The notes beneath the pieces are model-generated. The model ran no database searches and was not told the origin of the DNA. It worked only from the letters and a program-made list of their open reading frames with translations. A stretch of 64,000 nucleotides of DNA from contig NZ_JAFCJK010000003.1 in the NCBI RefSeq assembly GCF_018131005.1, forward strand, positions 186,001 through 250,000, written 5' to 3'. A program made the translations under genes and the position numbers. The stretch is from Bradyrhizobium lablabi. Lineage in GTDB: Bacteria; Pseudomonadota; Alphaproteobacteria; Rhizobiales; Xanthobacteraceae. Positions 44,807 through 53,691 of the stretch are shown piece after piece; positions within the stretch are counted from its first letter, which is position 1, and every line of letters starts with the position of its first letter.

Positions 44807-46593
44807 GGCGAACCCGGCCGTGCTGTCGCCTCGGTGGTCGGGGACGCTCCAGGCGGGACCTGCGCTGCGACCTGGGGCCGGCTCAGATGCTGCTCAAAGA
44901 TCTCCTCGCTTTCGCCGAACGCGACGACGGCCCCGCCCTCCATGATGGCGAGCTTGTCGGTGGCCGCGAGAAGGCCCATCCGGTGGGTGACGACGACCAC
45001 GGTGACGTTGGCGAGCTTCATTTGCTCGATCGCGTCCAGAAGCACCCGCTCGCCCGCGTAGTCGAGGCTGGCGTTCGGCTCGTCGAGAACGATGAGGCGC
45101 GGATTGTCAAAGAAGGCTCGGGCAAGGCCGAGGCGCTGCCGGTATCCGCGCGAGAGGGCATTTTCGCCGCTGGGGAGCGCAGTGTCATAGCCCCGCGGAA
45201 GCTGCATGATCGTCTCATGAATTCCGACGAGCTTGGCCGCTTCGACGACCTTGCGCCGATCGGCATTGCCAAGCCTTGCGATGACTTCGTTGATCGTTTC
45301 GCCGAACAGGTTGATGTCCTGGGGAAGATACCCGAGATGGCGGCAACTTCGTCCCTCGCGAAGCTGCGAGACGTCGGTATTGTCGAGCAGAACGCGGCCA
45401 AGAGTTGGCGGGGAGACCCCGGCGATCACCTCCCCAAGCAACGATTTGCCCGACCCTGAGGAACCGATAATGCCAAGGCATTCCCCGGGGGCGAGACTGA
45501 ACGAGACGCCCTTCAGCAGAAGATGATCAGTCCCCGAAAGCCTGACAGCAACATTTTCGAGGACGAGCCCGCTCCTCGCCTGCTGCGGCGAACCATTTGC
45601 GTCCTCTCTCGGGGCCGGGAATGCCGCAAGGAGCGCACCGAGCCGTTGACAGGCACTCACGGCGCCTGCGAGCGATTTCCAGCTCGCGATCGCACCTTCG
45701 ACCGGCGCGAGCGCCCGGCTGAACATCAGCGTCGCGGCAAAGATGATCGCCGGGCTCTTTCCGTGATCAAGCACGAGCCACGCCGCCGCGCCCATGATCA
45801 GGACCTGCGACAGCGCGCGAACGGGCTTGGTAGCCAGCATGACGATCTCGCTCCAGCGGAGCGCCACATCGTGTTCTCTGTGTGCCTCCTGCACGTCATG
45901 GTGGATCATGCGCGCCGCGTTATCGAACATCCCCATGGCGCGGATCAGGTGAACGTTGCCAGCCGCAGCCGCGAGGCGGCCATAACTTCTGGACAGCGCG
46001 GCGCCGGATTTGAGCAGCGCGTCTTCCGTGAGCACGTCTCCGGCAAGCGTGAGAGCGAACAGAACAGCGACGCTGCAGGCCCCCACCACGCCAAGCAATG
46101 GATGGATGAGAAACAGCACGCCGAGGAACAAGGGTGCCCAGAGCGCATCGAACAGCATCGGGCATGCGCCGGACTCGACGAACTGGCGCACAACGGTGAG
46201 ATCCCGATAAGCATCCGTCGCCCGCATCCGATCGTTGCGAAACGCGGATTCGAGGCTCGCCGAAAGCACGTGGGGGCGGAGCCGCTGTTCGAGCCATGTG
46301 CCAAGACGGCCCAGCACGGCGCGCCGCAACGCGTCGAGCACGCCGCCGACCACAACAGCGACCGCGACGATAAGCGTGAGCATCAGCAGCGTGTCGCCGC
46401 TACGGCTCGACAGCACACGATCGTAGATCTGAAGAAGGTAGATGGGGGGCGCAAAGAGCAGAAGGTTGTAGCTGCAGCTATACGCAAACACGAGCCCGAT
46501 CGGGCCCGCGCACGCCCACAGCGCGGCGTCCAGCGGCGTCCGCACCGGCGGCAGGACAGGTAATCGGAGGGGCGGCATCAGCATTGTCGTCAC
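44803..46593 (-). CDS. type I secretion ABC transporter (PrtD-like)
   Basis: 596 residues. Six-helix transmembrane domain (about 30-320) fused to an ATPase. Walker A is GSSGSGKS, Walker B LIVLDEPNASLD and the switch His lies in VVVTHRMG. The signature reads LSRGYRQRLGLARAFF, with RGY replacing GGQ, which may lower or alter ATPase coupling. No C39-like N-terminal domain, so it matches the PrtD group that exports proteins with C-terminal signals. The operon places two Gly/Asn-rich repeat proteins directly upstream as likely substrates. Confidence 0.93.
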   Translation of the reverse strand: MTTMLMPPLRLPVLPPVRTPLDAALWACAGPIGLVFAYSCSYNLLLFAPPIYLLQIYDRVLSSRSGDTLLMLTLIVAVAVVVGGVLDALRRAVLGRLGTWLEQRLRPHVLSASLESAFRNDRMRATDAYRDLTVVRQFVESGACPMLFDALWAPLFLGVLFLIHPLLGVVGACSVAVLFALTLAGDVLTEDALLKSGAALSRSYGRLAAAAGNVHLIRAMGMFDNAARMIHHDVQEAHREHDVALRWSEIVMLATKPVRALSQVLIMGAAAWLVLDHGKSPAIIFAATLMFSRALAPVEGAIASWKSLAGAVSACQRLGALLAAFPAPREDANGSPQQARSGLVLENVAVRLSGTDHLLLKGVSFSLAPGECLGIIGSSGSGKSLLGEVIAGVSPPTLGRVLLDNTDVSQLREGRSCRHLGYLPQDINLFGETINEVIARLGNADRRKVVEAAKLVGIHETIMQLPRGYDTALPSGENALSRGYRQRLGLARAFFDNPRLIVLDEPNASLDYAGERVLLDAIEQMKLANVTVVVVTHRMGLLAATDKLAIMEGGAVVAFGESEEIFEQHLSRPQVAAQVPPGASPTTEATARPGSP

Positions 46594-46725
46594 CGCCAGA
46601 GCTGGAGGTCCGATCCGCTTTCTCGACCCGTCGATCCGGTCTTGCGATGGATCGACGGGTCATTGCGGTAACTCCAGGACCAGCGGCACTCGCCGCCGGC
46701 CACCGCAAGATGAACGAGCCGTGGA

Positions 46726-47181
46726 TCAGATGTCGACGTCGAAACTTACGTCTCCACCCAATGCGAGATTGCCATGCCCGCCATTGCCGCCGATCCCGGC
46801 AGCCGCCTCCTGGTGCATGTCCGCCCAGAACTTGTTTGTCTGAGTGGCGTCCGTATTGGCGTAGACCTTGGAGGTATCGTATCCGCTGTACGATTTCTGA
46901 TTGCCGTTCGATTCGGCGTCTCCACCATGGGCCTTCGAAAACACTGAGGCTTTCGCGTTTGCACCGCCGGCGTCCCAGTCCGCCGTCTGTTTGACGTAAT
47001 CGCCAGTCTTGACGTCCACGTGCGCACCGTCCGCCTTGTTGTAGGGGTCAAAGTTGATGGTCGGCTTGTTGACGATGTCACCCGAGGAACTTCCGTTACC
47101 GCCATTTCCGGCGCTTTGACCGCCAGTGTCCAACGATTTGATTGCGATGACGTCGGAAACTTTGGTGAATCCCTTTGACAT
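46726..47181 (-). CDS. short Gly/Asn-rich repeat protein, candidate type I substrate
   Basis: 151 residues from ATG 47181 with GGAGG. It begins MSKGFTKVSDVIAIKSLDTG, has one SAGNGGNG unit (23-30), a KPTINFDPYNKA segment and ends in AGIGGNGGHGNLALGGDV (128-145) plus a short acidic tail. The C-terminal block is almost identical to that of the larger protein at 47428-48867, so it may be the export signal. No RTX nonapeptides and no Sec signal peptide. Confidence 0.8.
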   Translation of the reverse strand: MSKGFTKVSDVIAIKSLDTGGQSAGNGGNGSSSGDIVNKPTINFDPYNKADGAHVDVKTGDYVKQTADWDAGGANAKASVFSKAHGGDAESNGNQKSYSGYDTSKVYANTDATQTNKFWADMHQEAAAGIGGNGGHGNLALGGDVSFDVDI

Positions 47182-47427
47182 TTCGGCCTCCGTGCTCTGT
47201 TTGCTTCCTGCAACATTCCATCTCCGCGAGGGACGACGGATGCGCGCGGACTCTGCTCCTCGGCTGCTCACACGGGATAGATGCCAAATCGGATGCCATT
47301 CGGTTGGGTGTATGTCTGCAGGCTAGGAATTCAGAAGCGAGCAAATCGAAGGCCTGACTCTCTCAATCCAGTGCGCTACGCACTCGGATTTGCCGCTTCG
47401 CCACAGGAGAAGCAGGCGAGACCACGC

Positions 47428-48867
47428 CTATCCGATCAAATGAAGATCCGACAATAGATGCGAAACAACGTCGCCGCCCATTGCGAGATTGCCATGGCCG
47501 CCATTGCCACCGATACCGGCCATCTGGACCGCGCTTTGATCGATATGCACGTTGTTGGTCTGATCTGCCTCGGCCGTCGCGTTGAATCCGGCGATTGCAA
47601 TGTTGACGGGAGCATAGATTACGACGCCGACGTCGGAGAGACTGCCCGCAAAGTGTCCGCCGCCACCGTTGCCAGCGCCGTTTGAACCGGTCGCGATCGT
47701 ATCGGAGCCGCCCCAAAAGCCCTGCGAGAGCAGGCTACCGCCGCCCATCGCAACGTTTCCATTCCCGCCATGCCCCCCGATGCCGGCGATCTGAAGCGCG
47801 GATTGATCCAGATCCACGTTGTTGATCTGGAGCGCGTGGCTATTGGAATTATAGCCCGCGACTGAAATGTTGATCGGGTCGTACAGCGCCACCGGCGTAT
47901 GGACGAGTTCTCCATGGAAGGCGCCGTCTCCGCCATTACCGGCTTGATTAGCACCCGTTTGAATCAGGTCCGAGACGCTTCCGCCGTTGCCCGATGCCCA
48001 ACTGGGGTCGAGCGTGATGACGCTGCCGCCGACGGCCGCATTGCCATTTCCGCCATCGCCGCCGATGCCTGCGATCTGTGTGGCCGATTGATCGATCTCG
48101 ACCTCATTCAACTGATTTGCATGCGCGGTGCCACCGTGGCCGGCTATCGCTATGTTGATCGGGTGGTAGATCACGACTGGAGCATCCAGCAACGTGCCGA
48201 AGAACGAGCCATTGCCGCCGTCGCCGGCGCTGTTGCCGCCACTCGTGATCAGATCGGCGCCTGAGGAAGCCGCCGTGATGCTGCCGCCGGATGCGACGTT
48301 GCCGTTACCGCCGTTCCCTCCGATTCCGGCCGTCTGAATGGCGGATTGATCGACGTTCAGGTCGTTCGTCTGGTCGGCCAGGGCGACCGAACCGTATCCC
48401 ACAGACACCGCGATGTTGACCGGTGCATAGATCAGCAGCGAGGCGTGAATGATGCCGCCGTAGAAAGAGCCGTCTCCGCCGTTGCCGGCGGTGTTCATCC
48501 CGCTCTCGACTGCGGTGGCGCCAATCCCGGAAGGGGATGAGCCGGATGCGGGCTCGGTGACTGTTGAAGCCGGACTCGGCACATCATGTTTGCTGGCGCT
48601 GCCGCTCGCGTTGTCACCCCATGTGGCGGCATGATCGGACTGACCTGGGCCGGAGGCAGGGGCCGGGACATATACGCTCGCGAAGTGCGCAGCAGGCCCC
48701 GCCGACACGTCGGGGCTGCCGGCCGGGACTCCGCCATGATACGCGTCAGTCGTGATGTGGAGCCAAGGGCCGCGCGGAACCGAAGCAGGTCCGTCATCGC
48801 CATCGAATCCATCATGGCGGTACGAGGCATGCAGCCGGATTCCGTCCGACACCTGCGAAAAATCCAT
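47428..48867 (-). CDS. large Gly/Asn-rich repeat protein, candidate type I substrate
   Basis: 479 residues with GGGAGG upstream and no Sec signal. After a 120-residue Ser/Pro/Gly-rich N-terminus come four repeats of about 87-95 residues, starting AGNGGDG or a variant at 127, 214, 309 and 398. Each has a VVIYxPINIAIAG-like strand, DQSA at 173, 259, 354 and 443, and an AGIGGNGGNGN block. The last repeat ends in AGIGGNGGHGNLAMGGDV, matching the short protein. First gene of the secretion operon. The pattern suggests a beta-solenoid or adhesin-like surface protein, which is inference. Confidence 0.82.
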   Translation of the reverse strand: MDFSQVSDGIRLHASYRHDGFDGDDGPASVPRGPWLHITTDAYHGGVPAGSPDVSAGPAAHFASVYVPAPASGPGQSDHAATWGDNASGSASKHDVPSPASTVTEPASGSSPSGIGATAVESGMNTAGNGGDGSFYGGIIHASLLIYAPVNIAVSVGYGSVALADQTNDLNVDQSAIQTAGIGGNGGNGNVASGGSITAASSGADLITSGGNSAGDGGNGSFFGTLLDAPVVIYHPINIAIAGHGGTAHANQLNEVEIDQSATQIAGIGGDGGNGNAAVGGSVITLDPSWASGNGGSVSDLIQTGANQAGNGGDGAFHGELVHTPVALYDPINISVAGYNSNSHALQINNVDLDQSALQIAGIGGHGGNGNVAMGGGSLLSQGFWGGSDTIATGSNGAGNGGGGHFAGSLSDVGVVIYAPVNIAIAGFNATAEADQTNNVHIDQSAVQMAGIGGNGGHGNLAMGGDVVSHLLSDLHLIG

Positions 48868-48918
48868 TGGTCGCCTCCCTCATCGCAATCGCTTTGCGCA
48901 ATCGGACGGGTCGAGGGA

Positions 48919-48939
48919 GACTGTCATCCCAGGACAGTC
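48919..48939. promoter_or_regulatory. inverted repeat GACTGTC-N7-GACAGTC upstream of secretion operon
   Basis: Perfect 7-bp arms 52 bp upstream of the operon start (48867). Could be a regulator site (the LuxR-type protein at 42488-43267 is a candidate) or a leader hairpin. Confidence 0.5.
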
Positions 48940-49111
48940 AAAAGCCCAGTCGTCAGTTCGGATGTAACGCGCGGGGTGGGCGCCGTCACATCGGCTATAC
49001 CCATTCGGGTGCGGCTACAGCCCTTATGAGTTGCGTGAGCGCAAGTGAATCGGCGCGGGAAAGCTCCATCATCGGGATACAGCGGCGCTTGGACGCACCA
49101 CTCCCGCGCCT

Positions 49112-49729
49112 TTACCGCGCTCTGGTCAACGCCAGCCAGATCCCGCCACCGATCATGAAGCCGCCGGAAATACGCGACATCAGCCGCGTCCGCTGCTTGG
49201 AAAAGAATTTGCGGGCGCGTCCGGCGAGCAGCGCATAGATCGCGTCCGTCATGACAGCGGTCACCATGAAGGTCGCGCCGAGCAGCGCCACTTGCGGAAA
49301 GTGGGGTTTGCTCATGTCCATGAACTGCGGGATGAAGGCGCCGAAGAACACCAGCACCTTCGGATTCGACAGCAGCACCAGAAAGCCCTGCAGGAAGAAG
49401 CCGCCGCGCGGCGGCGGAGGCGGATCGTCGGTGTTGATGCCCTCCACCGGCGAACGGATCAGCTTGATGCCGAGCCAGACCAGATAGGCGGCGCCGGCAA
49501 AGCGCACCCAGTCGAACCAGTAGCCCATGGTCGCCATCAGCGAGGTCAGGCCGACCGCGACGATCCCGATCACGATCGCCAATCCGGCCTGCGCGCCCAG
49601 CACGTTGGTGAGCGCGGCGCGCGTGCCGTGCCGCAGGCCGTTGGCAATGACCAGCGTGACGATCGGACCGGGCAACAGCGCGAGCGCAATGCAGGCGGCG
49701 ACAAAGGCGAGATAGGCATGCAGGGACAT
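49112..49729 (-). CDS. LysE/RhtB-family amino acid exporter
   Basis: 205 residues, about six transmembrane helices. The N-terminal LLPGPIVTLVIANGLRHGTRAAL motif (LysE-type G-x-A-x-G region) and the FLVLLSNPKVLVFFGAFIPQF block are typical. It exports an amino acid or similar metabolite; the substrate is not predictable. Monocistronic. Confidence 0.92.
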   Translation of the reverse strand: MSLHAYLAFVAACIALALLPGPIVTLVIANGLRHGTRAALTNVLGAQAGLAIVIGIVAVGLTSLMATMGYWFDWVRFAGAAYLVWLGIKLIRSPVEGINTDDPPPPPRGGFFLQGFLVLLSNPKVLVFFGAFIPQFMDMSKPHFPQVALLGATFMVTAVMTDAIYALLAGRARKFFSKQRTRLMSRISGGFMIGGGIWLALTRAR

Positions 49730-49802
49730 CGGGGAACTCGTTGAAAAAATTGACGCTCAATTATGCACGTTGGATGTTGAAGAGGAAGCCGTTCTTGCTC
49801 AT

Positions 49803-49914
49803 GGCCGTCATACCCGCGCGAAAGCGGGGCATCCGGTAGGCCGCGGCTCGTCCATGCAACATCATATCATGGTCTCTGGATACTGGATCACCCGCCTTCG
49901 CGGGTGACGACAAC
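49803..49914. repeat. interspersed palindromic repeat (GTCATACCCGCGCGAAAGCGGG type)
   Basis: The left arm GTCATACCCGCGCGAAAGCG and right arm CGCCTTCGCGGGTGACGAC are inverted and enclose a variable middle with GGATACTGGATCACCC. This matches a repeat family common in Bradyrhizobium intergenic DNA. Confidence 0.8.
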
Positions 49915-49940
49915 TGATTGGCTGCGGCAAGGTTGCGACC

Positions 49941-50480
49941 TCATTGCGCATCCAGCGCGGACCTGATGAATCGCTTTGCCTCTTGCGACCCCAGGAAGGT
50001 CAACGCCGCGTGCCGCACGCGTGTCACATCGCCTCTGGCCTGGGCAGATGCAACGAGGAGGTCGCAGCGGCGCGACACGGCAATGCCGATCGCAGTGCGG
50101 TTACCGCCGGGCATCTCGACGTCGTACGCCCTGATGCGTCCTGTCATTTCTGCCACGCGCACGACATCCCCGGCCCTCACCGGCACAAACCGTGGGCTGA
50201 TCAGGTCGACGTCAGCGACGCGGTCGACCTCGTCGTCATCGGCGACGCCGGTGGTACAATTGCAAAAGCCGAGCTTGGCCCGAACATAGACCTCGACATC
50301 GTCGCCGCAATCCGCCGCCCCGCAGCGAAAGGCGCGGCCGGCGGGCCAGCCGTCGCGCGGGAACGGCCAGGCGATCTCCTGCCAGCCGCGCGAGCGCGGG
50401 ACGATCATCTCATAGGCTGCGACTGCTGAGATGCCGCCGAGCAGGACGAGAGCAGCAACCATGACTCGCCACGCGCGCAT
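49941..50480 (-). CDS. exported or membrane-anchored hypothetical protein with Cys cluster
   Basis: 179 residues with one N-terminal helix or signal peptide (about 5-22). The mature part contains FRCGAADCGDDVEVYVRAKLGFCNC, with four Cys in about 25 residues that could form disulfides, and ends in a helical tail. No named family recognised. It lies 7 nt after the LVIVD protein gene on the same strand, so an operon is likely. Confidence 0.75.
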   Translation of the reverse strand: MRAWRVMVAALVLLGGISAVAAYEMIVPRSRGWQEIAWPFPRDGWPAGRAFRCGAADCGDDVEVYVRAKLGFCNCTTGVADDDEVDRVADVDLISPRFVPVRAGDVVRVAEMTGRIRAYDVEMPGGNRTAIGIAVSRRCDLLVASAQARGDVTRVRHAALTFLGSQEAKRFIRSALDAQ

Positions 50481-50487
50481 CCATTCC

Positions 50488-51930
50488 TCACGGCAGGCCA
50501 GCGACCGCGCGCGCCTCGCCGGTCAGCTCGAGGATGTGCAGGCCGGTATTGGCGCGATCGACCGCGTAAATGTAGCCGCGCTCGTCGGTCTCGACATTGT
50601 TGGTCTGGATCGCGACCTTGCAACGGTCCTTGCCGTCGATGGTCACGCAGCGCTTGTCGGTCGCCGACGTGATCGCCGGGATGAAGTAACCCACCTCCTT
50701 GGGGTGATAGGGATCGCGGATGTCGAGCGCGCGGACGCCGGCATTGAAGAAGGCGATGAAGGCCATCTTCTTGTAGTAGACCGGCGCCATGCTCTCGTTC
50801 GACGAATGCGAGCCGAAGCGGCCGCCGCGTGCACAGAACGACCCGCTCGCCTCAGGCACTGTGTAGCTCGAGATCATCATCGGCCGCGTCTCGGTGGTGA
50901 CGTCGGCGAACCACACCATCTGCCGCGCCTCGCCGCATTCGTTGAGGATCGCCTCATCGACAATCATGACAATGTCGCGCGTGCTGCCATCCTTGTCGTG
51001 CGAAAATTCCGCAATCGGCATGCTTGGCATCGGAAACACGGTATGCGCGCCATTGAGCGCCGACAGCGGCATACGGGCGATTTCCGGCAGCTTGAGGTTC
51101 TCAGGCGTCGGCTCCTTTGGCCCGTTGATAAGCTTGTCGCGATCGACGATTTGCAGGAAGCCGCCCTTATTGGTGCCGTAGCCGAAATAGACGCGATTGC
51201 CCTTTGGCCCGGTCGAGATCGGGCCGTGCAGTTCGGTCGGCACCGCACCGGTCGAACCCGGCTCCTGCCCGGGCAGGCCGAAATCCCTGATCTTCACAGG
51301 ATGCGCGGGATCGGAGAGATCGTAGACCTGCGTCATGCGCCGCGTGCGCCAGTCCGGCGCGCCCGAGACGAGGAAGGCGATCCCGGTGTCGCATTCCCAC
51401 CAGCTCTTGTGCGTGTCCTTCAAGCCGCCGATTCGCGTGATCAGCACGGGATTGGCGGGATCGGCGACATTCCAGATCTCGTGCGCCTCGCCGCCGAAGG
51501 TGCGCAGCATGTAGACCGCGCTGCGATCGCCCTTCGGCAAATTCTTGCCGTCACAGATGCGCACCATCTGCGCTCCCCCCGATTCGTATTTGCCCTCCTG
51601 CCCCGGAATGTGCCGCAGGTATTTCGGATGCGCGGGATCGGTGACATCGACAATCGAGGTGCCGTTCGGCTCGGCCTTGCCGGTCATCGGATTGACGGGA
51701 TCGGGAATGTCGTCAGTGCCGCCGTGGTGACCGATATAGGCGATCCAGCTGTTACCCTGATGATGGATGGTCGGCTGATAGGCGCTGCGCGCCTGCAGGT
51801 CGTTGGCGCCGACCAGCTTCATGTTGGACGCTTCGGGCGGAGCGCCGACGGCTTGCTGCTCTGCAGCAACGGCGGAGGATGCGATCAGGAAAATCGAGAG
51901 ATATGCGGCGAGTCTGACGTAACCGGCCAT
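50488..51930 (-). CDS. exported LVIVD-repeat beta-propeller protein
   Basis: 480 residues with a Sec signal peptide (1-23, SSAVAAE). Repeated LVIVD-type blades (GTSIVDVTDPAHPKYLRHIP, AHEIWNVADPANPVLITRIG, VYDLSDPAHPVKIRDFG, ALDIRDPYHPKEVGYFIP) form a propeller in the periplasm. The family has no defined enzymatic role, and protein-protein binding is likely. Precedes the small Cys-containing protein gene. Confidence 0.9.
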   Translation of the reverse strand: MAGYVRLAAYLSIFLIASSAVAAEQQAVGAPPEASNMKLVGANDLQARSAYQPTIHHQGNSWIAYIGHHGGTDDIPDPVNPMTGKAEPNGTSIVDVTDPAHPKYLRHIPGQEGKYESGGAQMVRICDGKNLPKGDRSAVYMLRTFGGEAHEIWNVADPANPVLITRIGGLKDTHKSWWECDTGIAFLVSGAPDWRTRRMTQVYDLSDPAHPVKIRDFGLPGQEPGSTGAVPTELHGPISTGPKGNRVYFGYGTNKGGFLQIVDRDKLINGPKEPTPENLKLPEIARMPLSALNGAHTVFPMPSMPIAEFSHDKDGSTRDIVMIVDEAILNECGEARQMVWFADVTTETRPMMISSYTVPEASGSFCARGGRFGSHSSNESMAPVYYKKMAFIAFFNAGVRALDIRDPYHPKEVGYFIPAITSATDKRCVTIDGKDRCKVAIQTNNVETDERGYIYAVDRANTGLHILELTGEARAVAGLP

Positions 51931-52060
51931 GCCGTTTCACCCCAAATGCTTTTGAAAACCAATCTTCGTTGGCTGTTGACGAAAGATACCATAGCGGAGC
52001 GCGGTGCGATTGCACTACGCTCGGACGATTGGACTGGTCTCTTCTTTTTGCGGAGGAGCA

Positions 52061-53290
52061 ATGTTGTCTCGTCATACTCAATTCATGAGCCGCCGCCATC
52101 TGTTGCAATTCATTGCCGCAAGCCCGTTCGTCGCGCGAAACGCTTTTGCGGAGGGCCTGCGCCCTTCCGATCCGATGGAATGGGCGCCACGCGATCTCGA
52201 CAAATTGATCGACAATCCGAAGCAGGCGCTCGATGTGTTCGACTTCGAGCCCGTCATGAAGAAGAACGTTCCACCAGCGCATTTCGGCTATATGGCGACC
52301 GGCGTCGACGACGAGGTAACCTTGCGCTCCAATCGTGAAGGCTTTCGCAAGATCGAGTTGCGGCCGCGGCGGCTGGTCGATGTCAGCAAGATCGACATGA
52401 GCGCGGAGATCCTTGGCGTTACATATGATACGCCGATCGTGTTAGCCCCGACCGGGAGCAACCGCGCCTTCCATCCCGACGGCGAGACCGCAGTGGCCAA
52501 GGCCGCAAAAACTGGCAACCACCTGCAGATCCTCTCGACCGTCGCTACAACGTCGATCGAGGACGCGATCGCCGCGCGCGGCGCACCCGTCTGGTTTCAG
52601 CTCTACACCACGCAGCGCTGGGAGGTCGCCGAGAGCATGGTGAAGCGGGCGGAAGCAGCCGGCGCGCCCGCGATCGTGCTGACGCTCGACGTACGATCGC
52701 CGGCGAAATGGGAAACCTTCGTCAGGCTGCGTCGCACCGACACCAGAGACTGCGGCAGCTGCCATGGCCTCAACGACTATCTGTCGCGCAAGCCCAATTT
52801 CACCGGGATCGATCTCGGCGGCGTCAGCAGCACCATCGTCACCAATTTGACATGGGAGCGGATCAAGCGGCTGCGCGAGATGGTGAAAGGCAGGCTTGTG
52901 CTCAAGGGAATCCTCGCAGCCGAAGATGCCAAGCTTGCCGCCGACATCGGCGTCGACGCCATCGTGGTGTCGAACCACGGCGGGCGCGTGGAAGACGGCG
53001 TCAGCGCCACGATCGACGTGCTGCCTGAAATCGTTGCAGCGGTCGGCGACGGCATGCCCGTGATGGTCGACAGCGGCTTCCGCCGTGGCAGCGACATCGT
53101 CAAGGCACTGGCGCTCGGCGCGCAGGCGGTGTGCATCGGCCGCCCATATCTTTGGGGACTGGGCGCCTTTGGCCAGGCGGGTGTCGAACGCGTGCTCGAA
53201 ATGCTGCGCTTCGAGACGCGCAACGCAATGCAGCAGCTCGGCGCACCGTCGCTGAAGGACCTGACGCCGGCGATGGTGCGCCGCGTCTGA
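52061..53290 (+). CDS. Tat-exported FMN-dependent alpha-hydroxy acid dehydrogenase
   Basis: 409 residues from ATG 52061 (GGAGGAGCA just upstream). The N-terminus has SRRHLLQFIAASPFVARNAF, a twin-arginine-like leader, fitting export with bound FMN. The FMN-binding and catalytic blocks are present: YMATGVDDEVTLRSNREGF near the N-terminus, VLAPTGSNRAFHPDGE, LKGILAAEDA, and the base His in VVSNHGGR. Substrate may be lactate, glycolate or mandelate; unknown. A periplasmic member is less common than cytoplasmic ones. Confidence 0.88.
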   Translation: MLSRHTQFMSRRHLLQFIAASPFVARNAFAEGLRPSDPMEWAPRDLDKLIDNPKQALDVFDFEPVMKKNVPPAHFGYMATGVDDEVTLRSNREGFRKIELRPRRLVDVSKIDMSAEILGVTYDTPIVLAPTGSNRAFHPDGETAVAKAAKTGNHLQILSTVATTSIEDAIAARGAPVWFQLYTTQRWEVAESMVKRAEAAGAPAIVLTLDVRSPAKWETFVRLRRTDTRDCGSCHGLNDYLSRKPNFTGIDLGGVSSTIVTNLTWERIKRLREMVKGRLVLKGILAAEDAKLAADIGVDAIVVSNHGGRVEDGVSATIDVLPEIVAAVGDGMPVMVDSGFRRGSDIVKALALGAQAVCIGRPYLWGLGAFGQAGVERVLEMLRFETRNAMQQLGAPSLKDLTPAMVRRV

Positions 53291-53339
53291 GTTTCGCCGC
53301 TCAAAATCGGCCCGCCCGGACGCAGCTGAAAACGCTCGC

Positions 53340-53369
53340 TTGACATGCAACCATTTGGTTGCCTATTAT
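53340..53369 (+). promoter_or_regulatory. promoter with operator in the spacer, ArsR-type operon
   Basis: -35 TTGACA (53340-53345), 18-bp spacer and -10 TATTAT (53364-53369). The spacer holds the palindrome GCAACCA-TT-TGGTTGC (53347-53362), a typical ArsR-type site. The start codon at 53377 lies at the expected transcription start, so the mRNA appears leaderless. Binding of the ArsR protein would block RNA polymerase (autorepression). Confidence 0.8.
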
Positions 53370-53376
53370 TCAGACC

Positions 53377-53691
53377 ATGGATGAAGTCTTCAAAGCGCTC
53401 GCAGACGCTTCGCGGCGAACGCTGCTGGACCGGCTTCACACCAAGAACGGACAGACGCTCAATGAACTCTGCGACGGCCTCGACATGACGCGTCAGGCCG
53501 TGACGAAGCACCTTGTCATTCTCGAAGAAGCCAATCTCGTCACGACCTACAAGCACGGCCGCGAAAAGCTGCACTACCTCAACCCGGTTCCGATCCATCA
53601 GATCGGCGAACGGTGGATCAGGAAGTTCGAGCGCGGGAAACTTACCGCGCTCAGCGAATTGAAAAGACAACTGGAGAAGCGTGATGAGTAA
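53377..53691 (+). CDS. ArsR-family regulator (SRPBCC-linked type)
   Basis: 104 residues from ATG 53377; a TTG at 53359 would lie within the promoter and is rejected. The winged helix is MDEVFKALADASRRTLLDRL ... LDMTRQAVTKHLVILEEANL. No metal-binding Cys pair is visible. It is the regulator type usually encoded with an AHSA1/SRPBCC-domain protein and represses its own operon. Eight bases overlap the next start, so translation is coupled. Confidence 0.92.
   Translation: MDEVFKALADASRRTLLDRLHTKNGQTLNELCDGLDMTRQAVTKHLVILEEANLVTTYKHGREKLHYLNPVPIHQIGERWIRKFERGKLTALSELKRQLEKRDE

Noticed and set aside
47428..48867. RTX toxin
   Set aside because: Gly/Asn-rich repeats lack the GGxGxDxUx calcium-binding nonapeptide.
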